From Chrysochromulina parva (lineage: Eukaryota; Haptophyta; Prymnesiales; Chrysochromulinaceae): a stretch of 12,190 bases of DNA. Under the pieces are notes generated by a model, which saw nothing but the letters and a program-made list of their open reading frames with translations, did not search any database and was not told where the DNA came from. A program made the position numbers and the translations under genes. The stretch spans positions 1 to 12,190 of the forward strand of contig PJAB01001793.1 of the NCBI GenBank assembly GCA_002887195.1, read 5' to 3'. Shown here piece by piece: positions 6,504 to 12,190 of the stretch. Position 1 is the first letter of the stretch, and each line of letters opens with the position of its first letter.

Positions 6504-7283
6504 ATGCATTCACTTTGCGTCACTTTGGAAAGGGACTTCCAGGCGCAAAGTGACTTCCAGGCGCAAGCCGGGCAAGATAAGCACGTCCTCAAGAACCTGC
6601 TGCTCAAATGTGGCAAAGGCTTCTATGTCGAGTTCGGCGCGCGTGACGGCAAGGAGCACAGCAACACGTACTTCTTCGAGAAGCAGTTGGGCTGGCGAGG
6701 CATGCTGTTCGAAGTAGACCCGAGTCAGCTGCCAAACCTGCGACAGAACCGACCGGCCGCCATCGTGTACGAGGGCGCCGTGTGCCCACGCGCCCAGACT
6801 GAGCTCACATTTGGGATTAGCCAGTTCCCTGGCTGGAGCGGCGCCATGTCAACGTACGAGCCGTCACGCAGCACGAGTATGCGACGCACCATGAAGGTCA
6901 AGTGCTTCCACCTCGCCGACGAGTTGCGAGCACACGGGGTTCAAACAGTGGATTACATGACCATCGACACCGAGGGGTCGGAGGCGGACATCATCGAGGA
7001 CTTCCCGTGGGCCGAGTTCAACATCGAGGTCGTCCAGATCGAGCAGCTCCACGAGGGGGGTTATCCCGCACAGCGCGGCAAAAAGGCTCGCATCCAGCGC
7101 GCCATGGCCCGCAACGGCTACACCTTCCTCGAGGCCTATGAGGTGGCGCGGCGTGACACGGAGGACCTCATATTCACACGGAACGTCGCCACGGCCGCCA
7201 ATGCTTCACACCCAGTGCTGAACCACGTAAGGGAAAGATTTGGCCTCGCCAATTTGGCTCGCCGATCTGCATATGTCAGATAG
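6504..7283 (+). CDS. FkbM-family (Methyltransf_21) SAM-dependent methyltransferase
   Basis: A 259-residue protein of the FkbM family, class I SAM-dependent methyltransferases that often O-methylate sugars or other small substrates; the substrate here is unknown. Seen: AGQDKHVLKNLL (22-33, the usual 'GQDK-x-L' lead-in); GFYVEFGARDGKEHSNT (39-55, motif I 'VE-G-x-DG-x-x-SNT'); FFEKQLGWRGMLFEVDP (57-73, with the acidic end of strand 2); VDYMTIDTEGSEADIIEDF (149-167, the family's 'D-x-x-SIDTEG-E-x-D-I-L'); and IEVVQIEQ (174-181). Length matches single-domain members. The ATG is the first after an in-frame TGA at 6495-6497. There is no signal peptide, so the protein looks soluble and cytosolic unless a 5' exon was missed. 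The N-terminus holds a six-residue repeat, DFQAQS/DFQAQA. Family call is strong. Confidence 0.9.
   Translation: MHSLCVTLERDFQAQSDFQAQAGQDKHVLKNLLLKCGKGFYVEFGARDGKEHSNTYFFEKQLGWRGMLFEVDPSQLPNLRQNRPAAIVYEGAVCPRAQTELTFGISQFPGWSGAMSTYEPSRSTSMRRTMKVKCFHLADELRAHGVQTVDYMTIDTEGSEADIIEDFPWAEFNIEVVQIEQLHEGGYPAQRGKKARIQRAMARNGYTFLEAYEVARRDTEDLIFTRNVATAANASHPVLNHVRERFGLANLARRSAYVR
6510..6566. repeat. Tandem 18-nt repeat and 10-bp inverted repeat at the start of the FkbM frame
   Basis: GACTTCCAGGCGCAA occurs twice (6534-6548, 6552-6566), 18 bp apart, coding DFQAQ twice. Overlapping it, TCACTTTGCG (6510-6519) is the exact reverse complement of CGCAAAGTGA (6544-6553), giving a possible 10-bp stem with a 24-nt loop starting six bases into the coding sequence. 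Confidence 0.8.
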
Positions 7284-7737
7284 GGGAGGCCTCGCCGCTG
7301 CGCGACGAGTATGAGGGGTGCGCGTGTGGAAATAATGAGTGGACGTGCCCGAGGTCGGTCGAGAGGTCGGATCCTCGCCGACTGCGCGATGCGCGCACAA
7401 GAATGCCCCGCTCCCTCCCAGCCAGTCACGCGCCCATGAAAAAACCTCACAGAGATTAACTGATTAAGTGTAAAAAACGCACAGCGAAGCACAGCGTTCC
7501 CACGCCACCGTCTGAGCGCGTACCGCGCACAACTACGTCGCAACCGCCACACGCGACACGGACGACCAGACGCCGCGCCCGGGCCCGCGCGCGGTCGGAA
7601 ACGACACTGCGCCACCATGTGCGCCACGCTACGCGGGGAGACCGCGCGAACCATGGCACGATACAGATAGATCGGAGATGGCGAGAACGAGAAGTGAACC
7701 CAAGGTTCACGTGTGCGCATAGGAATACGCAGGCCTA
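7284..7737. other. Spacer between convergent genes, no gene seen
   Basis: 454 bp shared by the 3' ends of the FkbM gene and the CcmI-like gene. A low-GC patch at about 7436-7480 with two A runs and GATTAA twice (7454-7459, 7462-7467) may serve 3' end formation. The minus-strand frame crossing the region is Arg-rich and unlike a protein. Nothing else recognised. Confidence 0.45.
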
Positions 7738-8313
7738 CTATTTGCCACCCGTGAGCAGCCGCCCCGTTAGCCCGCGCCCTTGTAATTCGACGACTGCCGG
7801 TTTCCAGCGAAGGGGTTCGCTGGAACCAGCTTTTCGCAATAGTCCACGGCCAACCAAATCATCCGGCCCTCGAGTCGCAGCGACGCCATCGCCGTCGAAT
7901 CGGGCACTCACGAGCAAGTCTAGACTTTTGATTGATGAGAGTTCGATGCTCTTGTACTCGGCGGTCAAATCTGCTTCGGTAAGTTGAAATTTGTATGGAA
8001 ACGCGATCGGTGCCGCAACACGTGCAGTGGCAAGTGGCACTACTTTGGTTCCTGCTTGCAAAGCGCCGCCGCCTGCCTCGGCCGGGCGCACAGTCACGTA
8101 GAGGGCAGCCTCTGCAGCACCGATGACCGTGGCGCCATTCTGAAGCTGAACCACTCCAGTCGCTATGATTGCTGACGGAGGCTCAGCGTGGGCTGCGTGC
8201 ACACCACAGGAAAAAGATAAGCTCGCAAGCACTACTTCCCGACGACACACTGCGGTAGACCGCAGCACGACTCCGAGCGGTCCCAGCCCGATTACGAGCG
8301 AGAGGGGCATCAT
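7738..8313 (-). CDS. Putative thylakoid-lumen protein with a CcmI/CycH C-terminal-like domain
   Basis: A 191-residue protein. Seen: a hydrophobic N-terminus (MMPLSLVIGLGPLGVVL) like an ER signal; then a twin-arginine (Arg24-Arg25) before VVLASLSFSCGVHA and an AHA cleavage site (41-43), as in Tat-type lumenal signals. This layered pre-sequence fits import into the lumen of a secondary plastid. The mature part (about 50-160) follows the pattern of the C-terminal beta domain of bacterial CcmI/CycH (a c-type cytochrome maturation protein): GVVQL, then AALYVTVRP, PLATARV, FPYKFQLTEADL, IKSLDLLVSARFDGDG and a final GPDDLVGRG. In CcmI that domain follows a membrane part and TPRs; here it stands alone. 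Function is unknown; a link to cytochrome c assembly is only a suggestion. The second ATG (8310) has better context than the first. Domain call moderately sure, lumen location likely. Confidence 0.75.
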   Translation of the reverse strand: MMPLSLVIGLGPLGVVLRSTAVCRREVVLASLSFSCGVHAAHAEPPSAIIATGVVQLQNGATVIGAAEAALYVTVRPAEAGGGALQAGTKVVPLATARVAAPIAFPYKFQLTEADLTAEYKSIELSSIKSLDLLVSARFDGDGVAATRGPDDLVGRGLLRKAGSSEPLRWKPAVVELQGRGLTGRLLTGGK

Positions 8314-9387
8314 GGACCGCGGACGTCTGCTCGCCGAGCGACTGAGGGGGCGGCTGTGAAGACGGTCCGGGTTGTTCGTTTCTCGTGAAGTTGTTCGTTC
8401 GTTCGTTCGTTCGTTTCAGGGCCCTCTCGGCCAGACACACACCCACAGCCCCGAAAAGGCGTGCGTGGGAGGCGCTCAGACCCTCCACCCACCTCGTGAT
8501 GTCGTGAACAATTCATGCTCGTGAATTATTGTGAATTTGGCAACTACTGTACATGAAGTCATGTGGCCGAAAGCTAAACCGTAACTTCGAAAGCGTCAGA
8601 ATCGGTGAGAAGACACCGGGCAACCGGACACCGGGTGTGTGCGCGACGTTATTAGTTTTGCTTAGTTTTGCGGGGCGCGCACGGCGCGGGTGGCGCAGGG
8701 GGGGTGGCGACGGCCCCGACGCTACGACCGGCCCCGCCCCCGGCCCGGGCGCCCGCGCCGATCCGTGGTGGCTACGCCCGGCATCGAGGGTATACGCGTC
8801 TCGGTCACGAAAGCGCCGGCGATCGCGTGTCGACCGACGTGTGTGAGCGTCGGTCCACGTCGCGTCTATCCGTCCGCTCTATGGCGTATGGGTGATCATC
8901 AACACGCATCGACATCGTTCGGAATGCGCACGTCGCGATCCTCGTCGGCGCGCTTGTCGTGTGCTAGTGTCGTAGTGTGCTTAGCCCCTGTAAATTGTGT
9001 TTTAAGCCTGTCGGCGCTCGCTCGTGCCTCGTGCGTCCTGGCCCGGGCGAGCGCCGGCTCGAGATGGAGTTCGCCCCGCCAGAAAAAGCCAGAATGCAGA
9101 AAGCGATCAGCGTGCACCAAACCTGTAGCCTGTACCCGTATACGGAAATGGCGCGTGCGCGTGAGACGAACTCCACAACTTCTCTCCCGCGGGGGGGACC
9201 ACAACACCCCTAGGTGCGAGTTGCGCGCACTCGAGCGCACTCCTATCGCCGAGCACGGCATGCGAGCGGCGAGCGCGACCCAGGACGCACGGCGAATTGA
9301 GAACTTCGAGGCGCTGTGGTGAGCACTTGCATGCGCGGCGACTGAGAAAGTCGCGGTCAGAGGGCCGCGGCAGACGCGCTTTCGGGA
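8314..9387. other. 1,074-bp spacer, no convincing gene
   Basis: It lies upstream of the CcmI-like gene and downstream of the 9388 gene, so it should hold the former's promoter. Seen: a GTTC microsatellite (8393-8416); AATTCA/TGAATT arms around a 6-nt loop (8510-8527); TAGTTTTGC twice (8653-8661, 8663-8671); and an extremely GC-rich patch (about 8670-8765). Frames of up to about 200 codons occur, but they are Arg/Ser-rich and overlap on both strands with no family resemblance, as expected by chance in GC-rich DNA. A short spliced gene cannot be excluded. Confidence 0.45.
8393..8416. repeat. (GTTC)n microsatellite
   Basis: Five perfect GTTC units followed by one GTTT, about 80 bp upstream of the start of the CcmI-like gene (GAAC on its coding strand). 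Likely polymorphic; it may lie in the 5' UTR or promoter. Confidence 0.9.
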
Positions 9388-10819
9388 TCAGCTCATGTAG
9401 ACCTTCGATCCCGCCCTCGTGGGCGAGGGCGGCTGCCACGTACTCTGGTGGGCGTCGGGGATGGGGCCGCTGAGTGTGGGCGCGGTGAAGCCGCGGGTGC
9501 GTGCCGTCGTCGAGAAGCCGCCAAACACGCCCTCGTGCGGCACGGCCAGGTTGGATGGGTGCGCGCGTCGGTCGTGCTCGAACATCGTCGAGTCTGCGGC
9601 GGTGGGGCGCACTGGGAGCGCGACGCCGCTGATGATGTCGTACGGCTTGCCCCGCGTGCCGATGTTGTGCAGCCGCTCCGTGCGCGCCGGGTTCATCTCT
9701 CGCAGCCGCTGCTCCTGGTTCGATCGGAAGGGCAAATCCCGGATCCCATTCTCACTCGGCCGCAAGTTGTACGAAGAGGACGGGTCGCTGATGGTGGGTT
9801 CGCCGCGGATGCCCAGCGCCGAGGAAGCCTTATGTGTAAACATCTTGTCCACGGCCGTCGAGTGGGAGTCGTGTGTAAGCAGCTGGTAATCGAGCTGTGT
9901 GTCGCGCCGCTCGGCAAGGTTTTCGAAGCGCGTGACGGCGTTGTTGAAGTCCTTGATGGCCTTGACCTCTCGCCTCTCGCGCTCGGCTTTGTAGATGATG
10001 GAGTCGGGGCAGCCGGGGCCCTCGAGCCCCATCACGCCGTGCGGATACCGCTTCTGCATCGTATACGTCAGGTTGCACGCATCCTGCTGCGCCTTGCGCA
10101 GCGTGGCGCGTGCGCGCTCATGGCACTTGTCGAACACGAGTGCCTCGCGCCGCTCCGCGGGCGTGAGGAGCTGCGTGGGCGCATGGTGCCGCTGCGTAGG
10201 TGGGCCCGCGCCGCGCGGCGCCTCCATGATGAAGGGCGCAGGCACACCGTTGCCGTCCGGGAAGAGGCCGCCCGTATCCTTTGGCTGCACCCAGAAGCGA
10301 GGCTTGCCGTCCTCGCCAGGCGGCGCATCGCGCGAGACAGTTTTGGCAAAGGTGTGGCCGGGCTCGCACTTGAAATTGGACGCGTAATCGGGCAGATCGC
10401 GCGACGGCGCCACCGCCGCGAGCGTGTTGACGGTGCCGGGCACGACGCGAGCTTCGATCGAGTCGCTGAGCTCAATGACGGCCTTGTTGGCCTTGCCGTA
10501 AGAGAGGTGCGAGCCGTACATCTCGTTCTGGAAGCGGAGCGTCGCGGAACCGAAGCCGTAGGTGCTGCCCGTCGTCGCCCCCGAGCGCTTCGGAAAAGAG
10601 GCGCCCATCGTCTGCGTCTGCGAGGAGCCCGCAAATGTTGGCTGCTCGTACGGGAAGACATCAAATGTGCGCGTGAACGCCTCCTGCACACGAGCGGCGG
10701 TGGGAGACTCGCGGTGAGTGGCGTGGAGCGCATGAGCCGCGCTTGGCGGCGGGCGCTCGCACCGACAGCGTCAAACCCTTGGGCTGCGCGCCAATGGCGT
10801 CGGCTCCCATTGCGAGCAT
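9388..10819 (-). CDS. Unrecognised 450-residue protein, two exons
   Basis: Modelled as exon 1 10819-10763 and exon 2 10683-9388 joined across a 79-nt intron. The long frame in exon 2 has no ATG near its start, whereas two ATGs (10819, 10810) lie just upstream in another frame. Splicing at a GTGCGAG donor and a GTGTGCAG acceptor joins them in phase 0: MLAMGADAIGAQPKGLTLS then EAFTRTFDVFPYEQ. I recognise no domain. Seen: a soluble protein without signal or membrane span; a charged helical segment (about 195-279); and RGKPYDIISG (363-372) after an Arg/Glu-rich helix (LREMNPARTERLHNI). Gly/Ser/Thr/Pro-rich ends suggest disorder. The RGKPYDIISG stretch looks like the sort of short conserved block found in protist cytoskeletal or flagellar proteins, but that is a weak impression. 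It is head-to-head with the 11011 gene. Confidence 0.75.
10684..10762 (-). other. Predicted spliceosomal intron, 79 nt, phase 0
   Basis: On the minus strand it begins GTGCGAG and ends with a C-rich tract (GTCTCCCACCGCCGCTCG) followed by TGTGCAG. Removing it joins the ATG-bearing frame to the long downstream frame without a shift; unspliced, the ATG frame stops at a TGA shortly after. GTGCG-type donors are common in GC-rich algal genomes. Confidence 0.65.
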
Positions 10820-11010
10820 AACAGTTCAACGCAGGTAACCACCGCTTTTACGAGTTTTATCGAATTCGTTGTCAACTGCGAACATTCTCTCGTCTTTCAC
10901 AAGGATCGTGAGAAGAGACAGAAACCGTCTCTTCATAGCCGCTTTGCCGCCGCGTCTTGGAAAAATGGCGGAGACGAGTCGGAACCAGCTCTCTGCGCTA
11001 CCCGGACAAT
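10820..11010. promoter_or_regulatory. Putative bidirectional promoter
   Basis: 191 bp between the ATGs of the 10819 (minus) and 11011 (plus) genes, or 145 bp if the plus gene starts at 10965. The left part (10832-10920) is clearly more AT-rich than the flanks. It carries the inverted repeat at 10912-10934. Function inferred from position. Confidence 0.45.
10912..10934. repeat. Perfect 8-bp inverted repeat
   Basis: GAAGAGAC (10912-10919), seven bases, GTCTCTTC (10927-10934). It lies between two divergent genes and could be a dimer-binding site or a 5' UTR hairpin. Confidence 0.6.
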
Positions 11011-11808
11011 ATGGCGGCCTCCGTCTTCTTCCCTTCCACGCGTGAGGCCCTTGGCCGATGGCCCGGAACGCGACCATTTAATTTCGGCCCGCCACCCGAG
11101 AAAGAACCAGACCGACCGTGGCTGCGCAATGGAGGTGTTGCGCCCACCCGCCGCGGGCCTCGCATTCTCGAAGATCCGCCGGCTCACCTTCGCGCCGCAG
11201 CCAGGCCGACCATGCCACGTGACACTGCCAGTCCGCCACCAGCCGCTTGGCCTCGCTCTCGCGCAATCGGCGGTGGCAGCCTCAACCGCCCTCCGCCGGC
11301 ACCCAAAACATGCCGTGGCGGCCCTTGCGACGAGCGGTCGCTGCCGCTGACGCGGCACACCCTTCGAGCGGAGGCTCAGCCGACGCACCGACGCGGCTCG
11401 GTCGCGCGGCCATGGCTGCCACCGACTGAGTGGAAGGTCAGCCGACAACGGGATGGCACCCCCGCCAAGGCGCCGACAGGGGTCGCAGTACCTCTAGGGG
11501 GCTTCTCGCCGCAGGTCGTCAAGCAGTGCGAGGCGCACACGGAGCTGATCGAGCCGATAGCTGCGATGTGGAAGGCGACCGACGGCGGATGGGCCTCCGA
11601 AGTACCGATCCAGTCGGACATGCCGCCCGCGCCGCCGCCTGACCATTGCAGGAGGGCGTGGGACGACGACATCACCCAGTGGCCCCTCGAGCCTGAGACA
11701 GTGCTCGGGAGGCACCGCGTGGCAGCGGGCGGGCAGCCGCGGGGCACGCTGGCACTCGTCGACCGCTTCCTAGGGTCAGACGTTGCGGCCGCCTTCATCC
11801 CCGAGTAG
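11011..11808 (+). CDS. Pro/Arg-rich hypothetical protein, 5' structure uncertain
   Basis: An open frame of 265 residues from the ATG at 11011 (A at -3, G at +4). No family recognised. The first 160 or so residues are Pro/Arg/Gly-rich; the last 100 look like a folded protein (FSPQVVKQCEAHTELIEPIAAMWK, then ALVDRFLGSDVAAAFIPE at the end), and only there do third codon positions become strongly G/C as in the other genes. An alternative model starts at the ATG at 10965 (MAETSRNQLSALPGQ, strong context), splices from a GTGAGG donor at 11042 to a CGCCGCAG acceptor near 11199, and re-enters the same frame at ARPTMPRD. I cannot choose between them. The opposite-strand frames lack an ATG start, so plus is preferred. 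Confidence 0.5.
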   Translation: MAASVFFPSTREALGRWPGTRPFNFGPPPEKEPDRPWLRNGGVAPTRRGPRILEDPPAHLRAAARPTMPRDTASPPPAAWPRSRAIGGGSLNRPPPAPKTCRGGPCDERSLPLTRHTLRAEAQPTHRRGSVARPWLPPTEWKVSRQRDGTPAKAPTGVAVPLGGFSPQVVKQCEAHTELIEPIAAMWKATDGGWASEVPIQSDMPPAPPPDHCRRAWDDDITQWPLEPETVLGRHRVAAGGQPRGTLALVDRFLGSDVAAAFIPE

Positions 11809-12063
11809 CCCAATTCTATCCCACATCCTCACCCTGCATCCGGCATGCCGGCTGTCATCGCGTTCGGCTGCGCGGAAATGCGTCCCTCTATCGCGACGCG
11901 ATCGGCTCTAAAAGTGACTAACGTCAATGAACACGAATTTCATCGCAACCGAACGACGTTAGAAACGGACGAGGTGCGGGCCGGTGCGCGGCGGGCCGGG
12001 GCGCCGCGCGCGCCACGCGAGACTTTGACATCCCATTAGGGGAGGGGTTTCACTAATCAGGTA

Positions 12064-12117
12064 CGGTTACTGACACAACCGTGTTCATGTGTGAATAGTG
12101 GTGGGTGTCTGTAACCG
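12064..12117. repeat. 13-bp inverted repeat with one mismatch
   Basis: CGGTTACTGACAC (12064-12076) pairs with GTGTCTGTAACCG (12105-12117) at 12 of 13 positions, around a 28-nt loop. Such a stem is unlikely in random sequence of this size, but I recognise no RNA family. Confidence 0.6.
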
Positions 12118-12167
12118 ATCATCATACGGTCGAGGTTGTCCAGTTGCCTTTCCGGGCAAGTATCCGG

Positions 12168-12190
12168 GCAGAGCCAGTCCCTGACTCTGC
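12168..12190. repeat. 10-bp hairpin with 3-nt loop at the window edge
   Basis: GCAGAGCCAG (12168-12177), TCC, CTGACTCTGC (12181-12190) pair at 9 of 10 positions. The window ends inside or at the end of the arm, so the structure may extend. Confidence 0.55.

Larger units (their letters stand above)
11809..12190. other. Terminal spacer with structured segments, no gene seen
   Basis: 382 bp downstream of the 11011 gene. Seen: a perfect 12-bp palindrome CCGGCATGCCGG (11840-11851); a very GC-rich block (about 11970-12020); and two imperfect hairpins (12064-12117 and 12168-12190) in a stretch of more even composition. No recognisable coding frame. It could be a promoter or a non-coding RNA belonging to whatever lies to the right. 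Confidence 0.45.

Noticed and set aside
7136..7720. 194-codon minus-strand frame
   Set aside because: It overlaps the end of the FkbM frame and is rich in Arg/Ala/Ser without domain-like pattern; a GC-rich shadow.
8393..8416. GTTC repeats as a telomere or CRISPR-type array
   Set aside because: Uniform 4-base units with no spacers, and not a known telomere repeat; a plain microsatellite.
8690..9322. 210-codon plus-strand frame in the large spacer
   Set aside because: Very Arg/Ser-rich, overlapped by equally long frames on the other strand, no family resemblance; chance in GC-rich DNA.
9718..9740. GGTTCGATCGG resembling a tRNA B box
   Set aside because: No matching A box or acceptor stem nearby, and it lies inside a coding exon.
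9448..10821. 457-codon plus-strand frame opposite the two-exon gene
   Set aside because: It mirrors the minus-strand gene, is dominated by Arg/Ala/Val/Leu as expected for an antisense frame of GC-rich coding DNA, and starts with no better evidence.
11376..11813. 145-codon minus-strand frame
   Set aside because: It has no ATG at its start and is antisense to the better-looking C-terminal part of the plus-strand gene.

Overview
The window reads as nuclear DNA of a GC-rich unicellular eukaryote, most likely a photosynthetic protist with a secondary plastid (a haptophyte-like alga is my best guess). The grounds are: a SET-domain lysine methyltransferase of the SMYD type; proteins whose N-termini look like ER-plus-plastid targeting sequences, one ending in a twin-arginine lumenal signal; a Gln-repeat/Leu-tract protein; one in-frame GT-AG intron of 79 nt; no bacterial operon layout, Shine-Dalgarno pattern, tRNA or rRNA. 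The taxonomic call is inference; the eukaryotic call is firm.

Layout, left to right: 1-306 has no gene. A SMYD-like methyltransferase (307-1725, minus) and a small membrane protein with a signal peptide (1956-2360, minus) follow each other. The second is head-to-head with a 628-residue low-complexity, probably membrane-anchored protein (2592-4478, plus) across a 231-bp spacer full of short repeats. After an 836-bp GC-rich spacer comes a minus-strand protein that joins a MerT-like membrane part to a MerP-like HMA metal-binding domain (5315-6100). It is head-to-head with an FkbM-family methyltransferase (6504-7283, plus). A putative thylakoid-lumen protein with a domain resembling the C-terminal domain of CcmI/CycH (7738-8313, minus) converges on the FkbM gene. 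Then 1,074 bp without a convincing gene lead to an unrecognised 450-residue protein encoded by two exons (9388-10819, minus). It is head-to-head with a Pro/Arg-rich hypothetical gene (11011-11808, plus) whose 5' structure is uncertain. The last 380 bp hold no gene but do hold two imperfect hairpins.

The genes do not form an obvious pathway. The layout is that of a compact protist genome: three head-to-head pairs with 191-403 bp between start codons, and repeats or inverted repeats in the shared promoters. The most interesting items are the MerT/MerP-like fusion, the CcmI-like lumenal protein, the missing MYND finger in the SMYD-like protein, and the repeat-rich divergent promoters. I did not find evidence of a CRISPR, phage, transposon or toxin-antitoxin system.
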